Shown piece after piece: positions 15,251-23,909 of a DNA stretch of 39,990 nucleotides. A model generated the notes under the pieces. The model had not been told where the DNA came from, made no database searches, and worked only from the letters and a program-made list of their open reading frames with translations. This stretch comes from a virus. Location of the stretch: positions 1-39,990 of IMG/VR virus record IMGVR_UViG_3300003322_000619, one strand, 5' to 3'. The position numbers and the translations under genes were made by a program. Each line of letters begins with the position of its first letter. Within the stretch, counting starts at the first letter, position 1.

Positions 15251-16227
15251 GAGCCCGAGCGGATGGCGACGGCGCGCACGAGCTGCGAGAGGCTCGCCGG
15301 GTCGCTCGGGGTGATCGGGTCGGTAACGACGGCCGTACCGGTCCACGCGTTCACGAGCGACCGGTCGGTCGTGTTCGTGTAGTCGTAGTCCATCAGCCAA
15401 CGCACCGAAATGCCGTTGTAGTACCCGGGCGAGCCGGCCCGGGCGCCCGCCTGCTGCACCTGCCCGAAGGTCGCGCCGCGGGGCACGAGCGGGGCGCGGG
15501 TGGCCAGCACGAACGCCGTACGGTGGTACGCGTACGCGACGTCGTCGTCGATCGAGGTCGTCGGGACGACCATGAACTCGGCGATCATGCCGATCGCGCG
15601 GCGGCGCAGCGCGTCGGTCACCTCGGGACCGATCGAGTCGAAGCGCGCGAAGCGGTCGTCGACGATGATCTGCTCTTTGACGTCGGCGCCGACGAGCAGG
15701 TACCGGTCGTCGGCCGGCACGAACTTCTTGTCGAGCAGCTTCGCGGCCCGGGCGGCGACGAGGTACCAGTCGGTTTTGCCGCCGACGACGAACTCGGCGT
15801 CGGTCGGGTCGATGGTCATGCTGCCGAGGTAGGTCGCGTTCTCGATGACGTCGACGGCTTCGTCTTCGATGCCCTCGACGACCGCCTTGACCTGCGGCGA
15901 GAGCACCTGCGTTGCGAAGTCGACGATGTCGAGAGTGAGCTCTTCGTCAGTGATCGGGGCGCCGTTGTAGACGTCCGTGTCGAGCTTGACGGCGACGCCG
16001 AACTCGTTGCTCACGTCGTTCGTGATCGGCGTGCCGGCCCGCAGGGTGCGCTTCCGCGCGGTGCGCCGCGCCGGAACCCGCATGGTCACGGTGTCGTTGA
16101 GGGCGCCCGAGAACTCGCCCGGGTCGATCGCATCGGTCCACAGGGTCTTCGCGATCACGAGGTCGCGGTACAGCAGACCGACGGTCGCCCGGGCGATCAC
16201 GGTCGGCTTGAGGAACTTGTTAGCCAC
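15247..16227 (-). CDS. Major capsid protein, P22 coat-like HK97 fold (326 aa)
   Basis: Starts with GTG 16227 after GGGAG. The opening ANKFLKPTVIARATVGLLYR, then VTMRVPARR, DVYNGAPITDEELTLDI and the C-terminal LMDYDYTNTTDRSLVNAWTG, match the P22 gp5-like coat family found in many actinophages. Size and place, after a scaffold and a MuF-like gene, agree. The protein forms the icosahedral shell. No N-terminal delta domain is seen, consistent with a separate scaffolding protein. Confidence 0.9.
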   Translation of the reverse strand: MANKFLKPTVIARATVGLLYRDLVIAKTLWTDAIDPGEFSGALNDTVTMRVPARRTARKRTLRAGTPITNDVSNEFGVAVKLDTDVYNGAPITDEELTLDIVDFATQVLSPQVKAVVEGIEDEAVDVIENATYLGSMTIDPTDAEFVVGGKTDWYLVAARAAKLLDKKFVPADDRYLLVGADVKEQIIVDDRFARFDSIGPEVTDALRRRAIGMIAEFMVVPTTSIDDDVAYAYHRTAFVLATRAPLVPRGATFGQVQQAGARAGSPGYYNGISVRWLMDYDYTNTTDRSLVNAWTGTAVVTDPITPSDPASLSQLVRAVAIRSGS

Positions 16228-16278
16228 GCGGGCTCACTCCCATCGTCTGCGCGGCCGGCCTGCCCGTACCGCTGCGGT

Positions 16279-16914
16279 CTACCGTCTCGGAACGCCCTTG
16301 ATCAGCTCAAGGGGGTCGAGCTTTTCGAGGTCGGGCTCGCCGTTCGCGCTGCCCGCAACGCCCGACCGGAGCGTCTCGCGCGGCCGTCCGGCCCGGGTCG
16401 ACGCGCGGCGGCCGGCGTCGTCGCCGTCGCCCTGCCCGTCGTCACCGTTACCGCCCTCGCCTTCGTTGCCGGCCGCGTCGCCGCTGCCGCCCTGCTGCCG
16501 GCCGGCGTTCGCCGTGCCGCCTTTCTTGCGGGCATCGACGTCGATGCCCATGTCGTCGACGAACTCTTCGGCGTCCGATCGCAGCTCGGTCGCCGACTTG
16601 CCGCGCAGGCGCCGCGCTTCCTTCGGGGTGAGCCCGAACTCGTCGGCGATCTCGCGCCGCGCGACGTCGAGCTCGGCCGTTTCGGCGCGCTTCGTCAGCG
16701 CATCGACCGCGGCCGTGAGCTTGTCGAGCTTGCTCGCGTCGCCCTTAGCTGCCTCGGCCTGCTGCTTGAGCTCGTCGTAGTCGCCGAACTGCTCGCGAAC
16801 CTTTTTCACCTCGGCGGCGATCATGGCTCGCACCTCGGCCCGCGTGAACGTCTTTTCGCCCGTTCCCGTGCCCGAGTCGGTAGTGCCGTCGTCCGTTCCC
16901 ATAAACCGGGTCAC
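16279..16914 (-). CDS. Capsid scaffolding protein (211 aa)
   Basis: A highly charged, helical protein: an N-terminal Gly/Thr/Asp-rich arm, a coiled-coil core at about 22-110 (RAEVRAMIAAEVKKVREQF, LTAAVDALTKRAETAELD), then a Gly/Asp-rich linker and a short C-terminal helix. This is the DUF4355/phage scaffold look, and it lies directly upstream of the coat gene. Two starts are possible: GTG 16914 (overlapping the MuF stop) or ATG 16902, which has GGGAG about ten bases upstream and may be the true one. Confidence 0.87.
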   Translation of the reverse strand: MTRFMGTDDGTTDSGTGTGEKTFTRAEVRAMIAAEVKKVREQFGDYDELKQQAEAAKGDASKLDKLTAAVDALTKRAETAELDVARREIADEFGLTPKEARRLRGKSATELRSDAEEFVDDMGIDVDARKKGGTANAGRQQGGSGDAAGNEGEGGNGDDGQGDGDDAGRRASTRAGRPRETLRSGVAGSANGEPDLEKLDPLELIKGVPRR

Positions 16915-17729
16915 TCCCCGTCGTTACCGCCGTTGCCGGCGTCGGCTGCACCCGCGGCGCTCGGCTTACCGCTGTCGAGCCACCGTCGGTAATTGTTGAG
17001 TGCATTATTGCTCGTGTCTGCCGACATTGTGCCAGATGACCGGGCCCATGCCTGCGCCTGCCGAAACTCGCTCGCGTAATCGGCCGCCTGCTGCGGCGTG
17101 CCGAGCGATCCGGGCTCGCCCGGGTATACGGGCTCGGCCTGACAGGCGCAGTGATCGTGCGCCTCAAAGTCGGCCGATTTCTCGGTCTTGTAGACCGGGC
17201 CGCGAGCCGCGAGCGAGCGACAGAATGCGCAGGGGTCGCCGCTCGTGTGTCGGGCCCACCCGAGCGCCTTCGGATCGGCCGCCGTGGCGCCGACGATCGT
17301 CTGCCGGCCACCCGAGAGGACGATCTTCGTAAGCTGCCCTGCGGCCTTGATGAGCCCCTGTCGGCCGGCCGCGCCGAGCGTCATGCCCGCCTTGCGGCCA
17401 TCGATGATGCCCTTGAGCGCGGCGCCGCGCAGCAGGCTCATCGACACGTCGATCGAGGGGGCGATCGCCTTCGGAACGATCAACATGCCGACGCCCTCGA
17501 CGCGCCGAAAAAGCCCGTAGTAGTTGGCTGCCGCAGCGGCCGACTGGTCGAAGCCCTGCCCCGCGAGGATCGCCGCGGCCCGGGCGAAGGTGTCGATCGT
17601 TCCGGGCAGGTTCTCGATGTCGATGATCGACCACAATCGCACGAGCTCTTGCAGCGAGCCGGCCCGGGCGGCGAGCTGCGCCGCCCGATTCGCCTCGGTG
17701 AGAGCGGCGCCGGCCGCGGTAAGCGCCAC
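16911..17729 (-). CDS. MuF-like minor capsid protein (272 aa)
   Basis: Lies between portal and scaffold, the usual place of SPP1 gp7/MuF proteins. The C-terminal third has DPCAFCRSLAARGPVY and AHDHCACQAEPVY, the Cys/His pattern of VG15/MuF minor head proteins. The N-terminal part is Ala-rich and helical. The family is packaged with the capsid and often assists DNA exit. GTG 17729 follows AGGTG just after the portal stop. Confidence 0.87.
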   Translation of the reverse strand: MALTAAGAALTEANRAAQLAARAGSLQELVRLWSIIDIENLPGTIDTFARAAAILAGQGFDQSAAAAANYYGLFRRVEGVGMLIVPKAIAPSIDVSMSLLRGAALKGIIDGRKAGMTLGAAGRQGLIKAAGQLTKIVLSGGRQTIVGATAADPKALGWARHTSGDPCAFCRSLAARGPVYKTEKSADFEAHDHCACQAEPVYPGEPGSLGTPQQAADYASEFRQAQAWARSSGTMSADTSNNALNNYRRWLDSGKPSAAGAADAGNGGNDGE

Positions 17730-17732
17730 GGT

Positions 17733-19256
17733 CTACACCTGCGCGCCGCGGGGCAGAATGACGCCGCCCGGGCTCGTCGTCGTGCCGTCCGGGTTGAGCC
17801 CGGGCGTGCCGGCGGCCGGCGTCGCCTGCGCATTCAACAGGCTCGTCAACTGCCCGAGCGAGTCGCCCTCCTTCGCCATTTGCTGCCAACGCACGACGTC
17901 TTGCCGGGTCGCACCCGGGATGCGATCCCACAGCGCCTGCGGCGGCACTTGCAGCATCTGCGCTACCTTGCCGAGCCCGTCAACCATGGCGCCGAAGGCT
18001 CGCGCGCTCGTGTCTTTCCAGACGACCTCGATCGTGTCGGGCACCTCGACGCCCTTGTACTCGCCGATCGTCTGCGCGAGCTGCTCGTGCGACTCGCCGA
18101 GACAGGTCTTCGCGAGCTCGACCTTACGGTCGCGCCCCGCCTCGGCCGCTGCGAGCGCCTCGGCCGAGAGGTTGACGAGCTCGCCGATCAGCTCGTGCAC
18201 GGGCGTCTGCGAGAGCGTTGCGCCGTACTTGAGCACCGCTTCACGGGCGCGCAGGAACCCGTCGAGGGTCGTCTCGGAAAACTCGCCGATCCGGATGCTG
18301 TCAGGGTCGTCGTCGAAGGTCCACAGTTGCGAAGCGGCCGACTTCATCTTCGTTGCGCGGTTCTCGGGAGTCCACCCGACGACCCATCGCTGCCGGAACG
18401 CCGAGTACCACATCGCCGAAGCGAGAGCGAAGCTCGCGACGTCCTGTTGATCTTGCAACGTCATCAGGGGCGCGACCTCACCCGCAACGATGCACGTCGT
18501 GTTGCGCGAGTTGAAGGCGCCGATCGGGTTCTGCGCGAGCGGCTCGTCGTCGAGGTCGAGGTCTTCCTCGCTGACGTACTTGATCACGGGCACGTAATCG
18601 AGCCCGAGGTCGGCCCGCTGCCCGAGAACCGACCATGCCTTTTTCTCGGAGTCATAGCCGAGCGTCCATACGCCCGCGCCGCCGCCCTCGGCTTCGTACA
18701 GCCGGAACGTACCGTCGCTGCGCCATTCGAGCGCCTGCTGTGGGTAATCCGGGTCGAGATCGTCGTACAGCGCCGTGCAGCGCCGCGGCGAGAGCGGCCG
18801 GATTACCGGCTCGGGGGCGCCCGGGGTCGCGATGACGTAACCGACGCCGTACTCGAAAACGACCCGGTACAGCCCGGACTGTCGACGGTCGAAACGGTTG
18901 GCTTGCAGCGCCTGCCAGATGGGCGCGACGACGTTGTCAGGCGACTCGGGCAGGTCGAGCGGCGCGCCGTCGGCGCCCTCCTCGGTGCCGGCGTCGGCGA
19001 TGTCCTGCTCGCTCACCCGGATGTTGTCGAGGTAGAGCGACTCGATCAGCGACGAGAGCACGATGTCGATGAGGTTGATTCGCGACATGCGTGCGAGCTC
19101 GCGCACCTCGGCAGGCGCGTCGGCCGGCACGACGAGCGGCAGCGCCTGCTTACCGGTCGAGTAGAGGCGCAGCACGTCGAGCTCTTGCCGATCGCGCTGC
19201 TGTATGTCTCGGATGTGCGCCGCGGCGGCGAGCGCCTGCGCTTCGTCCATCGCCAC
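17733..19256 (-). CDS. Portal protein (507 aa)
   Basis: The length and features fit SPP1 gp6-like portals: the N-terminal helical region (HIRDIQQRDRQELDVLRLYSTG), the wing (VFEYGVGYVIATPG, RPLSPRRCTALYDD), IKYVSEED, the loop around NPIGAFNSRN, and a C-terminal clip/crown with Gly/Pro. The portal is the 12-mer through which DNA is packaged and ejected. GTG 19256 is chosen, since GGGAAGG stands about 12 bases upstream; ATG 19250 is an alternative. It directly follows the large terminase gene. Confidence 0.9.
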   Translation of the reverse strand: MAMDEAQALAAAAHIRDIQQRDRQELDVLRLYSTGKQALPLVVPADAPAEVRELARMSRINLIDIVLSSLIESLYLDNIRVSEQDIADAGTEEGADGAPLDLPESPDNVVAPIWQALQANRFDRRQSGLYRVVFEYGVGYVIATPGAPEPVIRPLSPRRCTALYDDLDPDYPQQALEWRSDGTFRLYEAEGGGAGVWTLGYDSEKKAWSVLGQRADLGLDYVPVIKYVSEEDLDLDDEPLAQNPIGAFNSRNTTCIVAGEVAPLMTLQDQQDVASFALASAMWYSAFRQRWVVGWTPENRATKMKSAASQLWTFDDDPDSIRIGEFSETTLDGFLRAREAVLKYGATLSQTPVHELIGELVNLSAEALAAAEAGRDRKVELAKTCLGESHEQLAQTIGEYKGVEVPDTIEVVWKDTSARAFGAMVDGLGKVAQMLQVPPQALWDRIPGATRQDVVRWQQMAKEGDSLGQLTSLLNAQATPAAGTPGLNPDGTTTSPGGVILPRGAQV

Positions 19257-19257
19257 G

Positions 19258-21060
19258 CTAAAAGACCGCCTTCCCTGTGGCGCCCGGGCGGCGAGTGCGC
19301 ACCCTGCCGCTATTGAGCACGATCCTACGGCCCATGCGCGCCCCCACGTAGGCGACCGCGAGGTCAACGTGCTTGCCCGAGTCGCGGGTCACCTTGCCGA
19401 GGCTTACGCCCCACGGGTTCGGCCGCCTCTTTGCGTCATGGAAATGACGCATCGCGAGTCCGTCACCGTCCCACGTGAAAGCGCTCTCGCCGGTTTCCTC
19501 AATGTCTTCGACGGTCTGCATAGCGGCGGCCGTGAATTTCTGGTTTCGGTCCTTACCGCCGAGCGTCTTGATGCGCATGTCGAAGAGCACGGCGTGCCCG
19601 ATGCGCGTGCCAGGGGTCGCCCAAACCTTGAGCTTTTTGCCGAAATCGCGGTGCCATGCGTCGATAAGCGGCATCCAATACAAGACGTCGGTATCGTCGT
19701 CTTTGCCCGGACCCGGGTCAACGCCGAACCACTCGACCCGGTACCGGTCGAAGGCGGCACGCACGGTTGCGTCGACGTCTTCCCGCGGGGCGAGCCACCC
19801 GATGCCCGCCTTCCCCCGGGGCGGCGCCCAAGCGCCGAGCCGGAACGTGTGTCCATCGAGCAGGCGCGAGCCGGCAAACGCTGTCGTGTCGACGCTCTTC
19901 GAGCAGTCGAGAAACATCGCAATCTGCTCGCGCTCTCGCACGACGATCTGCGGGCGCGCGAGGGCATCGAGCTTACGCGGGTCAACCCACGCGTCTTCGG
20001 CCGCGGCGAGCCCGTTGAGGTAGTAGCGAATCGAGTCGGCGACGGGTGTCTCGGGGTCGAGTACCTCACCCATCAGGCGCACGATGTCGGCCCACTCGGC
20101 ATCGGCGTACGCCGCTTCGAGCCCGCGGCGCAGCGAGTCGGGGTCGAAGACGTTCGTCGTCGGCGGCGCCTCGATCGAGTCGTACAGGATATCTACCGGA
20201 ATATCAGAATTTTCGGCGTTTGCTATGACCTGCTGCTGCCACGCCGAGAACGTGCGCTCGGCGACCGAGTCGCCGCCCTGCTGATGAGCGTTCGTGCCGT
20301 CGAGCGTCCGGGCTTGCAGCCATGCGGGCGACTTGCCGACGTTGCGTCGCACGACCCGGGCGACCCGGTGCCCGCCCGACGTCTCGGTCATATGGTGCGT
20401 CTCATTGAGGAAAACGAACGTCGCCGGGTCGCCCTCGGCGCTGCTCTCGCTCGCCGTAAGCACCTCTTGCCGGCCGCCCGTGCCCTTGACAATCGTGCGC
20501 GTCTCGCCGCAATCGAGGTCGTAGTACGCTCGCGCTTCCTTCGACCACATGCCGTTGGCGACGCGCAGCACGTCTTTCGACTGCGCCTCGGAGTTAGATG
20601 CAATTTGCACGAGCGGCATGCCGTGCACGATGCCGACCCATCGCTGCTCATCGTCGTCGTAAACGAGCTGCGTCGGCCCGCAGAGCTCGGCGTTACAGAT
20701 CGAGGCGCCGAAGGGATCTTTGCCCGTACCCTTCGCGCCCCGCTTGGCGCCGCGCCGGTAAACGAATCGTCCCGTTTCCGGGTCGAATGCGTACCACAGG
20801 ATGATAAAGCGCTTTTGCCCGGACGTGTACCGCCACGGCGCCCCGGTCTGATAGTCGATAAGCCCCGGGCCGTCGCCGCGACCTTCGGCCCAATCGATGA
20901 CACCCGGGCCGATCGAATTCGTGATGAGCAGGTCTTTCGCTGCCTGCTCGCTCGGCCACGGCAGCGTGACCCACGCTTCGGTGCCGAACCATGGATCGAG
21001 TCGGTACCCGGGCAGCATGAGGTCGGCGCCGGCCGGCGGCGCCAACGTGCCGGCCGTCAT
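19258..21060 (-). CDS. terL: Terminase large subunit (600 aa)
   Basis: The packaging motor ATPase-nuclease. Walker A is GAKGTGKD at 108-115. TFVFLNETHH at 214-223 occupies the Walker B position with Asn-Glu rather than Asp-Glu. The nuclease half shows FLDCSKSVDTTAF, EWFGVDPGPGKDDDTDVL and KHVDLAVAYVGAR, placing the acidic residues of an RNase H-like fold. ATG 21060 overlaps the upstream stop (ATGA). It lies directly before the portal gene. Confidence 0.94.
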   Translation of the reverse strand: MTAGTLAPPAGADLMLPGYRLDPWFGTEAWVTLPWPSEQAAKDLLITNSIGPGVIDWAEGRGDGPGLIDYQTGAPWRYTSGQKRFIILWYAFDPETGRFVYRRGAKRGAKGTGKDPFGASICNAELCGPTQLVYDDDEQRWVGIVHGMPLVQIASNSEAQSKDVLRVANGMWSKEARAYYDLDCGETRTIVKGTGGRQEVLTASESSAEGDPATFVFLNETHHMTETSGGHRVARVVRRNVGKSPAWLQARTLDGTNAHQQGGDSVAERTFSAWQQQVIANAENSDIPVDILYDSIEAPPTTNVFDPDSLRRGLEAAYADAEWADIVRLMGEVLDPETPVADSIRYYLNGLAAAEDAWVDPRKLDALARPQIVVREREQIAMFLDCSKSVDTTAFAGSRLLDGHTFRLGAWAPPRGKAGIGWLAPREDVDATVRAAFDRYRVEWFGVDPGPGKDDDTDVLYWMPLIDAWHRDFGKKLKVWATPGTRIGHAVLFDMRIKTLGGKDRNQKFTAAAMQTVEDIEETGESAFTWDGDGLAMRHFHDAKRRPNPWGVSLGKVTRDSGKHVDLAVAYVGARMGRRIVLNSGRVRTRRPGATGKAVF

Positions 21061-21380
21061 CGCCGCCCTGTAACCCGTCGATGGTGCCGCTCGACCGCCC
21101 TGCGCTCGGCCCGGGTCATCGTCTGCCACTTCGCAGAGTCGCGCACCCACTCGGGCACCCGGGCCGGCGTCGGCTTCGAGAGCGCCGCGGGCATGTCGTT
21201 GCGCCGCTCGACCGTGAGCTCGCCGCCCTCGGCGACTTCGAGCGACACGCCGATCGCCTGCGGGGCAAGACGGCGCAGCTCGTCGCCATTGACCGACCGC
21301 ATGACGCCCTCGACGTCGCGGCCGGCCGCGAATGCGCGCGCCTCGTCAAGGGCGACGAAGGTCGGGTTGTCGCGCGTCAT
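21057..21380 (-). CDS. Unknown protein between terminase subunits (107 aa)
   Basis: ATG 21380 and its stop overlap both neighbours. N-terminal helices, a short beta part (IGVSLEVAEGGELTVERR) and a very basic C-terminus (RAERRAVERHHRRVTGRR) suggest nucleic-acid contact. No family recognised. Its coupling to the large terminase gene hints at a packaging-related role. Confidence 0.68.
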   Translation of the reverse strand: MTRDNPTFVALDEARAFAAGRDVEGVMRSVNGDELRRLAPQAIGVSLEVAEGGELTVERRNDMPAALSKPTPARVPEWVRDSAKWQTMTRAERRAVERHHRRVTGRR

Positions 21381-21772
21381 CCCGTGACCTCGGGAGTGAG
21401 GCGCGCCGAGTGATCGTCGCCCGTTTCGCCGAGCATCACCTCGTCGTACGACTCGAAGCCCGCGGCGACCGGGGTCGTGTACTTGAGCCACTTTGCGGTG
21501 CCGTCGACGCCGTACACGCCGCAGTAGACGCAGCGCGGTCGCTCGGGCTCGTCGAGGTTGAGCTTCGGGTGCTCGCACTCGGGCGGCATGCGCCACTCGA
21601 AGACGCACGAGAGCTCGGCGCCCGAGTGCTCGGTGCAGCGGTCGGTGCCGATGATGATGAGCCCGCCAGTCGCCTCACAGTGCGGCTCGTACGCGTCGAG
21701 CGTCCATTCCCAGACGACCGCCGAGCCATCATCGCGCAAGCGGTGTTGGATCATGAGCGCAGCCACGGTCAC
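21377..21772 (-). CDS. Unknown protein with cysteine cluster (131 aa)
   Basis: GTG 21772 overlaps the upstream stop (GTGA). The N-terminal half has beta-like segments (AVVWEWTLDAYEP, GGLIIIGTDRC). CEHPKL and CVYCGVYG provide a Cys/His cluster that could bind zinc. No family recognised; it is part of the small-gene group between the terminase subunits. Confidence 0.65.
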   Translation of the reverse strand: MTVAALMIQHRLRDDGSAVVWEWTLDAYEPHCEATGGLIIIGTDRCTEHSGAELSCVFEWRMPPECEHPKLNLDEPERPRCVYCGVYGVDGTAKWLKYTTPVAAGFESYDEVMLGETGDDHSARLTPEVTG

Positions 21773-22080
21773 TCCACAGTCATTCGGGGCGCCGTCGGCC
21801 GGCACCCGTAAGGGCAGCTTCCGGCGTCGGTAACGACGCCTTTGTCGTCGACGATGCATCCGTGATCGGGCAGCGGGCCACTCGCGAGATAGCGCTCGGC
21901 CGCTGCCGCTGAGACGCGCGCCTGCTCGCGGTGCTTACGTACCGCTTCGATCTCGAGGCGGTGTAGCTCGACATCGGCCACGCCGGCGGCGTCGAGAATG
22001 CGGCGCACCTTACCGACCGCCTCAAGCGAGAACGAGCCGGCCGCCGTGATGATCATTGGATCGGTGATCTTCGTCGGCAT
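21769..22080 (-). CDS. Unknown small protein (103 aa)
   Basis: ATG 22080 overlaps the small-terminase stop as TGATG. The first part is helical (SLEAVGKVRRILDAAGVADV and following heptads), and the C-terminal part contains GCIVDDKGVVTDAGSCPYGC with three cysteines, perhaps a small metal site. No family recognised. Confidence 0.65.
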   Translation of the reverse strand: MPTKITDPMIITAAGSFSLEAVGKVRRILDAAGVADVELHRLEIEAVRKHREQARVSAAAAERYLASGPLPDHGCIVDDKGVVTDAGSCPYGCRPTAPRMTVE

Positions 22081-22550
22081 CACAGCCCCCGGTAATCGTC
22101 GAGACGGGCGACGCCGGCCGGCGTTTCGTTCTCGTCGGGCTTCGCGGCCGGCTCGACGTAGCGGATACGCAGGTCGCGCCGCGCGTCGAGGTAGACGCCC
22201 ATGAGCTTTTCGCGCTGCCGCAGCTCGGCGCCCGAGTAACCCTTCCATCCCTCGCAGGTACGCGCGTGCACCTCGGCCGTGAGGAAGGCGAACGCCCAGT
22301 CGGTTTCCGACCACAGCTTCGCGTGCGGCATGCGCGAGACGGCGCCCCACCAATGACGGGTCGCGGGTGGCCAGTCATCGCCCGGGATTACGCCGGCCGC
22401 GGCCCATTCCACTTCGCCCGCCCGGGTGCGCGGCGGCAGTGCCGGCCCGCCCTCGAAGGGAACGTTGTCAACTTCGGTCCACTCTGCGACCGGGTGTCGG
22501 TGCCGTACCTGCGTCCGGTCGGCCTTCGGCTTCGCGCCTGCGAGTCCCAT
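22080..22550 (-). CDS. terS: Terminase small subunit-like protein (156 aa)
   Basis: First gene of the long leftward late operon; ATG 22550 has GGGAGAGAGGA upstream. RHWWGAVSRMPHAKLWSETD and the following helix (AFLTAEVHARTCEGW) with ELRQREKLMGV fit the actinophage terminase small-subunit pattern (WW..L....MA..W..sD). The small subunit recognises phage DNA and loads the large subunit. It lies one gene from an HNH endonuclease and just upstream of the large subunit, separated by three small genes. Confidence 0.8.
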   Translation of the reverse strand: MGLAGAKPKADRTQVRHRHPVAEWTEVDNVPFEGGPALPPRTRAGEVEWAAAGVIPGDDWPPATRHWWGAVSRMPHAKLWSETDWAFAFLTAEVHARTCEGWKGYSGAELRQREKLMGVYLDARRDLRIRYVEPAAKPDENETPAGVARLDDYRGL

Positions 22551-22573
22551 GCGTAATCCTCTCTCCCGACGCC

Positions 22574-22603
22574 ATCCTAGCAGGTACCTAGTAGCTCAGA
22601 GTC
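22574..22603 (-). promoter_or_regulatory. Late-operon promoter with paired operator-like motifs
   Basis: Read leftward: a weak -35 GACTCT (22603-22598), an 18-base spacer containing CTACTAGG (22594-22587) and ACCTGC, then TAGGAT (22579-22574) as -10. CCTGCTAGG (22584-22576) overlaps the -10. The layout equals those at 29809, 34160 and 38270, and it heads the whole terminase-to-structural unit. Confidence 0.5.
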
Positions 22604-22617
22604 ACGGTCACTCTGAG
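22595..22617. repeat. Perfect 8-bp inverted repeat upstream of the late promoter
   Basis: CTCAGAGT (22595-22602) and ACTCTGAG (22610-22617) flank a 7-base loop; a related ACTTAGAGTGA follows at about 22628-22638. It could be an activator site for late transcription, or part of a packaging site between HNH and small terminase genes. Confidence 0.55.
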
Positions 22618-22690
22618 TAGCGAAGTAACTTAGAGTGATGTCCGTTTAGTCCGGTTAGGGTCGGTTTGATTCCGCACGGGCTGGCAGACG

Positions 22691-23131
22691 CTAACCCCTG
22701 CCGCGGTCAGACCCCCTGGGGAGGGGGCACCCCCCACCTCGGGCCGTAACGTTCTGTGAAAAAATAACTGACAGTGAAGGGCGCTCGGGCGTGCGACGCA
22801 ACCGTGTGTTACGACTGCCGTGCGAAGCTGCGGCGCCTTGTTGTCCCGTGCGGTGTGCGTGGCAACGCTCGCACACGCCTCGAAGATTGTCGTCGCTGTG
22901 GACATCGGGCCCGAGGTCACCATGGTCAACCTCTGTGCTCGGTGCACCCCAACAGTGTGTGCGCAGCTTGCACGTTGGATCGCGCTTGAGAATGCGGGGG
23001 CGTATGACCGTACGCCACCCGGGGGGGAGTGGAGAGGTACGCCACTCTCGGGGGGATGTCTGGCCTGCCATAGGGAGAGCGTACGCACGCGGGCCCCCGA
23101 GCAACGGGGGCAGCTCGGGGGCCCTGCTCAT
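22691..23131 (-). CDS. HNH endonuclease (146 aa)
   Basis: ILKRDPTCKL (47-56), EVDH (67-70), DDNLRGVCERCHAHR (80-94) form an HNH fold with catalytic H70, N82 and a following His, plus cysteines (54, 87, 90) that can hold zinc. HNH proteins next to terminase genes, such as HK97 gp74, help the terminase cut at cos. A homing-endonuclease role is the alternative. ATG 23131 gives the full frame; ATG 23071 would give a shorter form of 126 residues. Neither has a strong ribosome site. Confidence 0.85.
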   Translation of the reverse strand: MSRAPELPPLLGGPRAYALPMAGQTSPREWRTSPLPPGWRTVIRPRILKRDPTCKLRTHCWGAPSTEVDHGDLGPDVHSDDNLRGVCERCHAHRTGQQGAAASHGSRNTRLRRTPERPSLSVIFSQNVTARGGGCPLPRGSDRGRG

Positions 23132-23203
23132 GGCGCGTCGCCACCATCTACGTACAGCACGGCAGCGCTTGGCGGTCGCTGTGTCCTGTCTTCTTCTCGC
23201 ACG

Positions 23204-23338
23204 CTACACCCACCATGCGCACCATGCCGTGTAAACGATCATGGCTGCCAGGATCGCCGCAGGCAGGGACGCGCTCAGCAGATCGAGTACAGCCCTAGCG
23301 AGGCGCCGGCTCGGCGAAGGTATGCGTCGGCTCGTCAT
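23204..23338 (-). CDS. Possible single-helix membrane protein (44 aa)
   Basis: ATG 23338 lies inside the 3-prime end of the 204-aa gene in another frame. It encodes a basic N-terminus (MTSRRIPSPSRRLARAVLD) and a hydrophobic helix at about 20-44 ending in Trp residues, with TAG at 23204. It fills a gap before the HNH gene. No ribosome site is visible, so the call is tentative. Confidence 0.4.
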   Translation of the reverse strand: MTSRRIPSPSRRLARAVLDLLSASLPAAILAAMIVYTAWCAWWV

Positions 23339-23909
23339 CGTCGCTGCTCATGGTGGGTACAGCGCAAGTCCGCTGATCTGTGTACTTGTGAATCCACATC
23401 GCAGGCACGTCGGCCTCGCCGACCGCGAGGGGGTCCTTCATCCGACGCGGGCAAAGCATGATCGGCGTGTGGCAGTGCCGGCAATCGGCCTTGTCGCCGA
23501 CGGCCCACACGATCGGGAAACGCTGCGTCTGATCGGCAAGCGCCGGCACAAGCTGCGTCACCGCGGACTCATCCGGCACGAGCTGCCCGGCGTTCACGAA
23601 CGGCCGCATCATCGCTGCGTACCGCTCGGTCGCCTGCTCGCCCGCGTATCCGGTCACGGGGGTCGGCTCGTAGGCGGCCGGCGTAGGGATGCCCGCGGCG
23701 TCGAGCTTGCTGCGCGCCTGCCGTGCGTCGATGGCGACGCGACGCGCGTTGAGCGTGCGCATGTCGGCGGCGATGCGCAGCTCGCGGCCGATCTCGAAGA
23801 GCAGCGTTGCGCGCGCCGTCTCGGCCGCCGAGCACGGCGTGCGGGCGATCTTCCATGCCTCGGCGAGCGCCTCGGCGGCCGAGGGCAGATCAGGATTCGG
23901 GTTCGTCAC
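23295..23909 (-). CDS. Unknown protein with C-terminal cysteine/histidine cluster (204 aa)
   Basis: GTG 23909 overlaps the 243-aa gene's stop. Helices dominate residues 5-120 (AAEALAEAWKIARTPCSAAE; ARATLLFEIGRELRIAADM). ADCRHCHTPIMLCPRRM and MWIHKYTDQRTC near residues 150-185 form a likely zinc site. No family recognised. It belongs to the early leftward operon of small Cys-rich proteins. Confidence 0.68.
   Translation of the reverse strand: MTNPNPDLPSAAEALAEAWKIARTPCSAAETARATLLFEIGRELRIAADMRTLNARRVAIDARQARSKLDAAGIPTPAAYEPTPVTGYAGEQATERYAAMMRPFVNAGQLVPDESAVTQLVPALADQTQRFPIVWAVGDKADCRHCHTPIMLCPRRMKDPLAVGEADVPAMWIHKYTDQRTCAVPTMSSDDDEPTHTFAEPAPR

Noticed and set aside
14617-16992. Very long open frame on the plus strand (791 codons), and similar ones at 17151-19316 and 19204-21387
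   Set aside because: They lie opposite the scaffold, coat, portal and terminase genes. Their products are Arg/His/Val-rich strings typical of the reverse frame of high-GC genes, without recognisable domains or ribosome sites.
22774-23461. Plus-strand open frames over the HNH region
   Set aside because: The minus-strand HNH frame has a clear catalytic pattern and the plus frames show no start signal or domain.
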